NCBI GenBank assembly: GCA_046160675.1
Contig: JBJXHH010000101.1
Span: forward strand, 1-8,218
DNA length: 8,218 nucleotides
From: JACMJP01 sp046160675
GTDB taxonomy: Bacteria; Bacteroidota; Bacteroidia; Chitinophagales; BACL12
Direction: 5' to 3'
Position numbers and translations under genes: made by a program. Below, in pieces: positions 1-7,201 of the stretch. The notes beneath the pieces are model-generated. The model ran no database searches, was not told the DNA's origin, and worked only from the letters and a program-made list of their open reading frames with translations. Position 1 is the first letter of the stretch. Every line of letters starts with the position of its first letter.

Positions 1-3000
1 AATGTGTTTTCTTCCACATGATAATCTTTGCAACTTTCAAGATAGATTCCATAACAATTATCTGTTGCATGATCCGGGATTTCAAATGTATTGCCCAAAA
101 TCTCAGAGTGATTTACCCCGCTTAACAATATACCCCTTGTATTGTTTGTAAACGTTGTATATGTAATTACAATATCTAAGAGCGGGTTTGCTGTATTGGC
201 GGCTTCTATCGCCCTGAAAAATCCGCTGAAGCTGGACAGGTCCTGTAGCACACAATCTGCAAAGGTGCTGTAAACAGAATATGTTGCGTTGGTGCTGAAT
301 ATCCCTTCACTTACACTGATCCCCTCATCGTCAACTCCCTCTATGTCAATAATACCTTCAAATGTGCAGCCGCTGAACACAACGCCGTCTACATCATTCA
401 GTTTTACATGATGGTCTGTGGTGGTTTGCGGAGACAGGTTGTCTATGTCAACAGTAAATGCGCAGTTAGAAAAAGAACAGATATTGTCATCATCTGTATC
501 ATAGTTGCCGCTTGCATCGGGCCGGTCAAACTTGCCAAGGTTAATGCTTACAGCGTTGTTTTTAAACGTAGCGTTATCACCTATCACTATGCCGCCTCTT
601 CTTGAGCCGCTGTTTGCAGTGTAAATACAATTGAGGCTGTTTGAAATAATGGAGCCATTGCTCACATACACCACAGCATGATCATCAGAAACGCTTGGAT
701 AAATCCCCGATGTGGCAAGGCTTGCCGCAGGGTGGTTTTTGTTGTTGTTTCCCTCCACAAAAATACCATTCCAGTATGCACAATGGTTTGTTATGCGGGC
801 ATTGTCTTTTACATCAAGCCTTGCCCCCTGCTTCACAGTTATTTTCCCGTTCTCAGGCATGCGTATTTCGCAGTCATCTATGGTTAAACTTCCAGGGTAT
901 TCTATAATAATATCTGTTTTTGCATCCATGTCTTGTGTCCAGGTTATATCGGTGTTTATGATGATGGGTTTTTGCTGGGCTGATGTTAATACAGGGAGTG
1001 GGGTTTCCCAGATGCCGAAACCAAAAGTGCTTGCACGAAGGCTCATAGTGCAGTAATTAATTTCTAAATCATTCACACTTGCATACGGCATTTGGTCTCC
1101 GGTGTCAAAACACTCCCATTGGTCTTCTGTTTTGTTCCAAACATAAACACCTACATCTGTTCCTGCGAAGAGGATGTCGTCGCTGCCTTCCCAGTAGCAG
1201 AGGTTGAGAACGGGGTAATTGGGTAACCCATCGGATTTATTTTGCCATGTATCGCCGCCGTCAGGTGAGTAATAGACTCTGCCTTTTTTGGCGTTGTGGT
1301 TCTCACCTAATGTATAATCCAAAATTCTGTTTAACCCTCCAAGTGAATTACTCCCAAAACATACCCATATCTCCTGCGGGTTCGTTTTGTCTATTGCCAT
1401 CCCGGTAATAAAACTATAATCTATTTGATTGTATGTTCCTGTGCCGGCATCTTCATCAACAGATGGGGTGATGTTTATTGCGAAAAGTGTTGGAGGGATA
1501 GTTGTTGTATTATATGTAGCCTTTACCAATTTTATTTCTTCAAATACGTCAACATCATCAGGATTTGTATATACATAATCATGTTTAATTTCTTTTGTGG
1601 AATAGTACATTCGTGTTTCACCAATTAATGGAAAATCATCTACTTTTTCATAAGCAGTTATAGGGTTATAAGTAATTACGTCCAAATTTGCCAAATCATC
1701 AACATCAGGGTCTGCAAGTGTAATATACGTTTTACTCATCGCTATCCAATCACCGTCAGTAGGAGTTGTAAACGGGTCAGCATTTCTGAAGAGGTCTGAT
1801 GTTCCCGTCCATAAATATTCGCCGTCGTTATCCATTTCAAAGTTGAATGGTTTCAGCGAAAAGTTGGACTCCAGGCAGTTCCAGGGACATACCTCACAAT
1901 CGGTGCAACTGCTTTTTTTTGATTTTGGAACAGTTGGATTTGATGATGGTAGTAAAGACAGGTTGTCAATATCGTGGTCAGAAAAAAATGAAGGGCTCTT
2001 AGTACCATTTGAATTACTATTAAAAATCGCCTTTGGAAAATCTTCGTCAGATATGGCAACATCATAACCATCACCCCCGGGATAGTTTGTGAAAAATGCT
2101 TCATCATCAGTTAATAAATTACTGTACAAAAAACTATTACCGTCAGGTGCAGCAGCCCAGGTTTGATGCCCTTCCAGTTCTGAGTTGTTAAATCCGTTAA
2201 ACTCTGTAATGGTAAATCCATAGCCATTGATATTTTGCCATTTACTGATATCATCATTATTACTATCGGGTATCAGTCCATATATATCTGACGTTTTACT
2301 AACACCTCCATCTGTAGCGATAAATAACAAATCAGCCTCGCCCATACTATTATTTATAAAGGCTATGTCCCTTATGTCAGTATGTGTTAAGCTGGCAGAA
2401 GAACCGTTTTGGACAGATACATAACCCATAGTGATGGAAGAGCCTGAAAGAGGTATTGTACCTTTAAAAAGGGCAGTAGTATTATTTCCAATAATAAATT
2501 GTTCTGGATGATCTGGAAAAACCAATAGGTTTTCCGCCAGGTCATAGTCAGTATATGTAATAAAATCATTTGTAACATCCCAGTAGTTCACCAAAGTAGG
2601 ATAGGCTGATCCACCCGGAACAGGTAGAAGATATTTGAATAATCTGTTGTATTGTTCCGTACTACCGTCTGATCGTATTATCAAATAATTTGCAAATACG
2701 TATGCATCACTGTACTGCGGGATGCTTGCGCTACAGGTCATACGATATGTATCTCCAGCAGGTTCATCAACAGTGAACAATCCTGTGAAAGGAATATACA
2801 TTGATGTCCAGTCCGGATCTACATCGTCTGCATTTGCTGTAAACAGAAGATCCCCATCTTCTGCACTTGCAGGTGACAGTATTGCCATTGTATTATCCCA
2901 GGGTGCAAAATCCACTTCATTCACCTGGTGGAGTTCAGCAGATGCATCACCGTCATCATCTAAGTTTACTACAGGATAGCTGCCGGGATATACATCATCA

Positions 3001-3590
3001 ATCCATGTATTGGTTGACATATCCCAGCGAAAAAAATTCCTGCTGTTTCCAACCCAAAGTTCTGAAGTTCCGGGTCTTACAAAAAATTTCCGGTTCTTTA
3101 GCTCGTTATCAATTACCCCTTCTAATTTAAAGTCGTAAGCAGTGCCGCTATAATCCGGAAAATCACTTACCTGCACCCATTCATCCTCTGAGTAGTCATA
3201 ATACATCATTCCTAAACTATGTATCGTCCTGTCTGAGCCATTAAACATTGTAGAGAGATAATAATTATACCCGCTTCCATCTGCATATGCAGCTATGCTC
3301 CATACCCCTGTGGCCGGAAACTGGTAACTCAATATATTTTGCCAATGGTCACCGCCGTCTGTAGTTTCCCATAAACTGCTTGCTCTTGTGCCTGCAAGTA
3401 TATGATCTGTGTTTTCAGGATTAACCCATAGTGAAACTACCCGCCCCATTTGATTGTCTGTGGGATATTCGAAAGGACCTAAGCATGTCCAATCTGAAGT
3501 AATGAATGGAGTTGTGCATGTAAAAGTTTGTGTGTATATTTTGCAAATTTGTACTGCAAGGAAAAATAGAAAGGCGAATTTGGTTTTCAT
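1..3590 (-). CDS. Large secreted beta-propeller / beta-helix protein, 3' end cut by window edge
   Basis: The frame is open from ATG (3590-3588) through position 1 with no stop, giving at least 1196 residues; the C-terminus lies outside the window. Residues 1-21 look like a signal peptide (basic MKTK, then a hydrophobic run), so the protein is probably exported. Asp-box (BNR/sortilin-like) motifs appear as TTDGGDHW at about 76-83 and SPDGGDTW at 775-782. A related strand, IATDGGV, lies near 430. These are typical of beta-propellers in secreted Bacteroidota proteins. From about residue 875 the sequence becomes a right-handed parallel beta-helix of short strands with Asn/Gly turns (for example NNTRGILLSG and GIYLESCKDYHVEENT), resembling PbH1/NosD-type repeats. 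Residues 562-572 form a Cys-x2-Cys-x2-Cys-x3-Cys cluster in a Ser/Lys-rich loop. A T9SS tail is likely at the missing end but is not seen. The start lies 16 bases after the stop of the preceding gene, suggesting co-transcription. Adhesion or glycan binding is a guess; no catalytic residues were identified. Confidence 0.88.
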   Translation of the reverse strand, partial: MKTKFAFLFFLAVQICKIYTQTFTCTTPFITSDWTCLGPFEYPTDNQMGRVVSLWVNPENTDHILAGTRASSLWETTDGGDHWQNILSYQFPATGVWSIAAYADGSGYNYYLSTMFNGSDRTIHSLGMMYYDYSEDEWVQVSDFPDYSGTAYDFKLEGVIDNELKNRKFFVRPGTSELWVGNSRNFFRWDMSTNTWIDDVYPGSYPVVNLDDDGDASAELHQVNEVDFAPWDNTMAILSPASAEDGDLLFTANADDVDPDWTSMYIPFTGLFTVDEPAGDTYRMTCSASIPQYSDAYVFANYLIIRSDGSTEQYNRLFKYLLPVPGGSAYPTLVNYWDVTNDFITYTDYDLAENLLVFPDHPEQFIIGNNTTALFKGTIPLSGSSITMGYVSVQNGSSASLTHTDIRDIAFINNSMGEADLLFIATDGGVSKTSDIYGLIPDSNNDDISKWQNINGYGFTITEFNGFNNSELEGHQTWAAAPDGNSFLYSNLLTDDEAFFTNYPGGDGYDVAISDEDFPKAIFNSNSNGTKSPSFFSDHDIDNLSLLPSSNPTVPKSKKSSCTDCEVCPWNCLESNFSLKPFNFEMDNDGEYLWTGTSDLFRNADPFTTPTDGDWIAMSKTYITLADPDVDDLANLDVITYNPITAYEKVDDFPLIGETRMYYSTKEIKHDYVYTNPDDVDVFEEIKLVKATYNTTTIPPTLFAINITPSVDEDAGTGTYNQIDYSFITGMAIDKTNPQEIWVCFGSNSLGGLNRILDYTLGENHNAKKGRVYYSPDGGDTWQNKSDGLPNYPVLNLCYWEGSDDILFAGTDVGVYVWNKTEDQWECFDTGDQMPYASVNDLEINYCTMSLRASTFGFGIWETPLPVLTSAQQKPIIINTDITWTQDMDAKTDIIIEYPGSLTIDDCEIRMPENGKITVKQGARLDVKDNARITNHCAYWNGIFVEGNNNKNHPAASLATSGIYPSVSDDHAVVYVSNGSIISNSLNCIYTANSGSRRGGIVIGDNATFKNNAVSINLGKFDRPDASGNYDTDDDNICSFSNCAFTVDIDNLSPQTTTDHHVKLNDVDGVVFSGCTFEGIIDIEGVDDEGISVSEGIFSTNATYSVYSTFADCVLQDLSSFSGFFRAIEAANTANPLLDIVITYTTFTNNTRGILLSGVNHSEILGNTFEIPDHATDNCYGIYLESCKDYHVEENT

Positions 3591-3606
3591 AATTTATAGT
3601 TTTGGG

Positions 3607-5262
3607 TTATTGAATAATTATTTTTTGCTCATAAATGCTTGTGTCACTTTTAATTGTAATTAAATATACTCCTGCTTGAAATTTCTCGGTATTTATTTTC
3701 ATTTGTTCATTTTGAAAATGATCTGCTGAATATATTTGCTTCCCGTTTATATCAGTAATGATTATTTGTATTTGTTTATTTTCTTTTATTGATGGTTCTA
3801 TTATTATTTCATCATATGCGGGGTTTGGGTAGATAGAAAATGTTTGTGATTCTATGGGGTTCTGCTGAATTGCTGTAGAAAGGTCGAATGCTACTAACCA
3901 GGCATCTGTATAGCCAAAACTACCGTAGACGCTAGCATGCCCGCATTCTATATCAAAATCAGGTAAAATTTCCGGAACAACATTTTTGGTAAAAACGTAT
4001 ATAATATTGTCTTTATAAATTATATCTCCGACAAAACCAGAACAACCTAAATCCCCACATGGGTCAGAGCCACCAAAATTTCTGCTCCAGAGGGTAACAA
4101 AATTACTGTCAGTAGCTAAAAGCCAATAGTCAAATGCTTCTCCATCATTATAATTACCCGGCAAGTCGTAATCTGTTGAATTACTGAATCCTAAAAAATA
4201 ATAGTTTCCGTTCTCATCTCTGCATGATTTTCTAAACCCGTCATATCCACTCCCGCCCCATTGCTTCATGTCAACTAATTCTAATAATGCAGTATCGAAA
4301 AAAGCTATAGCACCCTCTTCATCCATATGACCCGGCTCTGCTGGAAATAAAACAGAATATGCATTGCCCTGACTTACAGGTGTAACTTTAAATTGATTCA
4401 ACGTAGTTTCTCCATCTGCATTTTGTAAATGCTCAAATGGAGAAATAAAATTTTCCTTAGTGATATTACCCATACTGTCCATTTGAAATATCCAGCGTTT
4501 TGGTCCGCTTATTCCGCATCCGGCAAGGTCATGATCTTCTGAGTTTGATCCTATGCTAAGAATATATTGCCCTCTGCTGATTTCAACCGGATCGCCTAAA
4601 AATCCGTCATACTCACTGCCGCCTAAATTTTTTAACCATTGTAAATTTCCAATACTATCTGTTTTGAATATAATCGCATCTGTTGTACCCATGCCTCCCG
4701 AATAATGAAAAGGAATATCGTTTCCACTGCTTGTGCTTGTTCCGGTTATGAGAAATCCCCCATCCTGTGTTTGTATAAAATTTCCAAAATCTTCAAGCCC
4801 GGGGCTCCCGTAATGCTTGCTCCAAAGTATATCCCCGTCAACATCCGTTTCCAGTAAAATAAAATCCAAGGAACCATAATTTTCTCCAAAATCACCATCT
4901 GTATCGCCACTCAATCCACCTACTATAAAGCCCCCTTCATCGCTTTCTAACAAGTCAGTAAAACCACAGCCATAAGTAGTGCCCCCATAATTTCTCCACC
5001 ATAGTAAATTCATGTCAGAATCAAACTTCATTAAGGTTGCCGGATAAAGCAGGCTGTCCTGATCTGCCATGTCCCCATCTGTACTTCCAAATTCGGCAAT
5101 TGCAGCAAAGCCGCCATCAGAAGTAATAACTGCATCAACAAACGAGTCAGTCCCACCCCCCCCATAACACCTCTGCCAGGCTATGCTTGGCCCGGTAGGT
5201 ACTTGTGCTTGCGTAGATAATACGCAGAAGTAAAAGAGAGAAAAAGAAAAGAGTTTTTGCAT
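3607..5262 (-). CDS. Secreted repeat protein with T9SS type A C-terminal sorting domain
   Basis: This is a complete 551-residue protein. Residues 1-19 form a signal peptide (MQKL, hydrophobic core, cleavage likely after TQA), with no lipobox. Residues 25-465 carry about six or seven diverged repeats of roughly 55-60 residues, each with W-x-x-x-Y/F-G-G/S, a DGGF-like strand, a D-x-D or G-D turn and a K-x-D strand. Examples are WQRCYGG at 29-35, WWRNYGG at 88-94, WSKHYGS at 147-153 and WSRNFGG at 392-398. The periodicity suggests a beta-propeller, which is an inference. Residues 474-551 are a typical T9SS sorting tail: SIYPNP at 476-481, ITDINGKQIY, then AGVYLITI near the end. Such tails direct passage through the type IX secretion system, with the tail cleaved and often replaced by a surface anchor. 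The ATG at 5262 is supported by the signal peptide and by the matching start of the upstream paralogue. Function beyond surface display or secretion is unknown. Confidence 0.92.
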   Translation of the reverse strand: MQKLFSFSLFYFCVLSTQAQVPTGPSIAWQRCYGGGGTDSFVDAVITSDGGFAAIAEFGSTDGDMADQDSLLYPATLMKFDSDMNLLWWRNYGGTTYGCGFTDLLESDEGGFIVGGLSGDTDGDFGENYGSLDFILLETDVDGDILWSKHYGSPGLEDFGNFIQTQDGGFLITGTSTSSGNDIPFHYSGGMGTTDAIIFKTDSIGNLQWLKNLGGSEYDGFLGDPVEISRGQYILSIGSNSEDHDLAGCGISGPKRWIFQMDSMGNITKENFISPFEHLQNADGETTLNQFKVTPVSQGNAYSVLFPAEPGHMDEEGAIAFFDTALLELVDMKQWGGSGYDGFRKSCRDENGNYYFLGFSNSTDYDLPGNYNDGEAFDYWLLATDSNFVTLWSRNFGGSDPCGDLGCSGFVGDIIYKDNIIYVFTKNVVPEILPDFDIECGHASVYGSFGYTDAWLVAFDLSTAIQQNPIESQTFSIYPNPAYDEIIIEPSIKENKQIQIIITDINGKQIYSADHFQNEQMKINTEKFQAGVYLITIKSDTSIYEQKIIIQ

Positions 5263-5289
5263 AGAGGGTTATTTGTTTTTAAAGGTATA
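5263..5289 (-). promoter_or_regulatory. Candidate promoter/leader of the 551-residue gene, copy of the upstream one
   Basis: This lies in the 47-base gap between the two paralogues. It contains TATACCTTTAA; the eight bases TACCTTTA match TAnnTTTG at all but the last base. Over the 30 bases including the ATG, 23 are identical to the region before the first paralogue, with no gap. No clear -33 element is present, so it may be a relic of the duplication rather than an active promoter. Confidence 0.35.
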
Positions 5290-5309
5290 AAAAATATTTA
5301 TTGTGTTCA

Positions 5310-6239
5310 TTATTTTTTGAGCACACTCACATGAAAAATATCTTTATTCTCAGAAACAATTTGTATTAAATATCCTGCTGCCGGTAAGTGCTGCATCGGC
5401 ACAATAAAATTGTTTGTGTTTTCATATTCTTTGCGGTACACAATTCTGCCTTGTATATCAATAACAGATACTATACATTGCTGTGGAGTTTTATTTAATG
5501 CTTCAATAATATATTCACTTGCTACGGGATTAGGATATGATTTAAAAAGTATTTGTTCAGAGTCTGTAATTGCTGTTGTTAAATCAAACGCAACGATCCA
5601 TGCATCGTGGCTGTCCGGCGCATGTCCGCATTGTATATCGTAATCAGGTAAAGTAATGTCATAAAGTGATTTCAGAAATACATATAACATATTATCTTTT
5701 AATATCAAATCTCCTTCAAAATATGAACCCCCGGTTTCCCCAAGCGAATAACTGCCGCCAAAATTTCTGCTCCAGATCGCATTATAACTGCTGTCAGTTT
5801 TCATGACCCAATAATCTGAATTATTGCCGTCATTATAATTCCCCGGTAAATCATTATCTATAGAATAACTGATGCCTAATAAATAAAGGTTTTTATAAAT
5901 ATCTGCTTCAACCCTGTATAAAAAATCCGGATGTGTTCCCCCAAAGTTTTTTATTTCTGCAAGATTCAGATCAGTGTCAAATACTGCTATCGCCCCATCT
6001 TCTTCACCATAACCGGGAAACATTTCTGAATCAGCATTTGCAGCTTCTGCCAGCAACATGTTGTTTCCGCTTTGTATGTATTCATGTCCGCCATAAGAAT
6101 ACAGGTCATCTTCACCTGAGATGATGTTTTTTGCTGCAATATCTCCCAGGCTGTCTAATTTTACTATCAAACGTTTTCTGCCTGCCAAGCTTGTGCCTGC
6201 AAGGTCATAGTCATTAGAGTATGATTCTATATTTAAGGT
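5310..6239 (-). CDS. 3' part of the interrupted T9SS repeat protein, carrying the sorting tail
   Basis: This is open sequence after the TAA, 309 codons before the final stop. It begins TLNIESYSNDYDLAG, with no good start codon close to the stop. A TTG at 6188 is formally possible but would give a 292-residue protein without a signal peptide, which could not reach the T9SS. Late repeats (IKNFGG, WSRNFGG) are followed by a sorting tail with SYPNP, VIDIQGRIVY and AAGYLIQI, ending in KK. The tail keeps all the residues expected of a working one. Independent expression is unlikely; it makes sense only as the second half of the upstream unit. Confidence 0.55.
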   Translation of the reverse strand, partial: TLNIESYSNDYDLAGTSLAGRKRLIVKLDSLGDIAAKNIISGEDDLYSYGGHEYIQSGNNMLLAEAANADSEMFPGYGEEDGAIAVFDTDLNLAEIKNFGGTHPDFLYRVEADIYKNLYLLGISYSIDNDLPGNYNDGNNSDYWVMKTDSSYNAIWSRNFGGSYSLGETGGSYFEGDLILKDNMLYVFLKSLYDITLPDYDIQCGHAPDSHDAWIVAFDLTTAITDSEQILFKSYPNPVASEYIIEALNKTPQQCIVSVIDIQGRIVYRKEYENTNNFIVPMQHLPAAGYLIQIVSENKDIFHVSVLKK

Positions 6240-6929
6240 TTAATAGCCCCGTTCTATTTCTAATGCATCACCCATTACGTTATCATCGCCAGTGCCGCCA
6301 AGAATTTTTAACCAAATAATATTTCCGGCGCTGTCTGTTTTTATTACTATTGCGTCATGTGTGAGCCCGTCTGCGGTATAATTTAATGGTATGTCACCTC
6401 CAACGCCTGAACTCTGCCCCGTAATCAAAAACCCACCATCTTGCGTAGGAATCATATCGTTGAATGTTTCATAACCTGGGCTGCCGTAATTGCGCTGCCA
6501 AAGTACTTCGCCGTTTGAATCTGTTTTCATTAATTGAAAATCATTACTTCCTTGAGCTCCTGGGCATGCCTCATAACCTCCCGGTCCGGCAAAAAAATAT
6601 GCATCCTCAACTTCTACGAGTTTCAAGGGTTCTATTGCACATTCCATTGCGCCATAACCGTAATGTTTTTGCCACTGAATATTAAAAACAGAATCAAATT
6701 TTATTACCCAGCCGAAAGGAGACTCTACACCCTCAAGGTCACCATCATAAGAAACCGTGTATAAGCTGGTTAAAAACCCTCCATCTGTTGTTAATAGTGC
6801 ATCACGAAAGAAATCGTTTTCACTCCCCCCATAACACCGCTGCCATGCTATGCTTGGCCCGGTGGGCACCTGCGCTTGCATACGTATTACAGAAAAGAGA
6901 AACACAAAAAGGAAAGAGAGTTTTTGCAT
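6240..6929 (-). CDS. 5' part of the interrupted T9SS repeat protein (229 residues to the TAA)
   Basis: This is what normal translation would produce. The signal peptide spans residues 1-19, with cleavage likely after MQA. About three and a half W-x-x-x-Y-G-G repeats follow (WQRCYGG, WQKHYGY, WQRNYGS, WLKILGG). The chain stops inside the fourth or fifth repeat and lacks the sorting tail, so it would reach the periplasm but not be recognised by the T9SS. If the repeats form a propeller, the truncated chain would be incomplete and probably unstable. The ATG at 6929 is favoured because the next residues match the paralogue's start almost exactly. Confidence 0.7.
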   Translation of the reverse strand: MQKLSFLFVFLFSVIRMQAQVPTGPSIAWQRCYGGSENDFFRDALLTTDGGFLTSLYTVSYDGDLEGVESPFGWVIKFDSVFNIQWQKHYGYGAMECAIEPLKLVEVEDAYFFAGPGGYEACPGAQGSNDFQLMKTDSNGEVLWQRNYGSPGYETFNDMIPTQDGGFLITGQSSGVGGDIPLNYTADGLTHDAIVIKTDSAGNIIWLKILGGTGDDNVMGDALEIERGY

Positions 6930-6956
6930 ATCGGGTAAATTGTAGTTAAAGGTGTA
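6930..6956 (-). promoter_or_regulatory. Candidate promoter/leader of the minus-strand block
   Basis: The 27 bases before the ATG at 6929 contain TACACCTTTAA. This resembles the Bacteroidota -7 element TAnnTTTG only loosely, and the spacing to a -33 TTG is not convincing. The stretch is notable because it is largely shared with the same position before the downstream paralogue. No Shine-Dalgarno sequence is visible, as is usual in this phylum. Confidence 0.35.
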
Positions 6957-7005
6957 AATACTTTTCTGGAAATATACAAGAAACCCCGCAGAAATTTTTC
7001 CACTC

Positions 7006-7037
7006 TTACCCTCCGTAGCTTCAGCGAAGGAGGGTAA
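7006..7037. repeat. Imperfect palindrome, likely part of a dispersed intergenic element
   Basis: Arms TTACCCTCC (7006-7014) and GGAGGGTAA (7029-7037) are perfectly complementary. The sequence between them contains a smaller CTTC-AGC-GAAG hairpin. It is not followed by a T-run on either strand, so it does not look like an intrinsic terminator. Similar GC-rich palindromes between genes are, from memory, common in Bacteroidota genomes and often multi-copy. Confidence 0.6.
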
Positions 7038-7050
7038 CCAGTTCTTTCTT

Positions 7051-7067
7051 CCCCCTTATAAAGGGGG
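7051..7067. repeat. Short perfect palindrome CCCCCTT-ATA-AAGGGGG
   Basis: Seven-base arms flank a three-base ATA centre. It sits 13 bases after the larger palindrome and is followed by TAGGGGGATG. Neither strand has a T-tract after the stem, so termination is unlikely. Together with the neighbouring palindrome it probably forms one composite intergenic repeat spanning roughly 6980-7100. Confidence 0.55.
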
Positions 7068-7179
7068 TAGGGGGATGCCTTCAATCTTCCCACTGCCAAC
7101 CGAAAACTCCCCTAACCCTAACCTGACAAAAAATTTACAAATCCCTCATACTAAAATCCTGTCAGCTTCCGTTTAAAAT

Positions 7180-7201
7180 ATCAAATCAAAATCAAATCAA
7201 T
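7180..7201 (+). promoter_or_regulatory. 11-bp direct repeat immediately before the ATG of the 240-residue gene
   Basis: ATCAAATCAAA (7180-7190) is followed directly by ATCAAATCAAT (7191-7201), which matches at 10 of 11 bases and abuts the ATG at 7202. The leader is A-rich with no Shine-Dalgarno sequence, which is compatible with Bacteroidota translation starts. It could be a short protein-binding direct repeat or simply an unstructured leader that favours initiation. Confidence 0.4.

Larger units (their letters stand above)
5310..6929 (-). pseudogene. Paralogue of the 551-residue T9SS repeat protein, interrupted by one in-frame TAA
   Basis: This is a single reading frame of 540 codons counting both stops, with one internal TAA at 6240-6242 and the final stop at 5310-5312. 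Both halves are in the same frame, so no frameshift is involved. Across the stop the protein aligns without a gap to the downstream paralogue: EIERGY-stop-TLNIES against EISRGQYILSIGS. The TAA falls where the paralogue has Tyr233, so one base change (TAT or TAC to TAA) would explain it. Everything expected of the family is present: a signal peptide ending RMQAQ, the same VPTGPSIAWQRCYGG start, the W-x-x-x-Y-G-G repeats and a C-terminal sorting tail. No other lesion is seen, so the change is recent, is a sequence error, or is tolerated. It is called a pseudogene because normal translation would give a product without the sorting tail. Confidence 0.75.

Noticed and set aside
712..1056. Plus-strand open frames of 65-114 codons within 400-3660
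   Set aside because: All lie antisense to the continuous minus-strand frame of the large propeller/helix protein and show no recognisable domain.
6887..7099. Minus-strand 70-codon open frame across the intergenic region
   Set aside because: It reads through the palindromic element and overlaps the start of the signal-peptide gene in another frame. It has no leader and its composition is that of repeat DNA.
7110..7123. CCCTAACCCTAACC, resembling a telomere repeat
   Set aside because: It has only two copies plus two bases in a bacterial intergenic region; chance or part of the dispersed element is enough.
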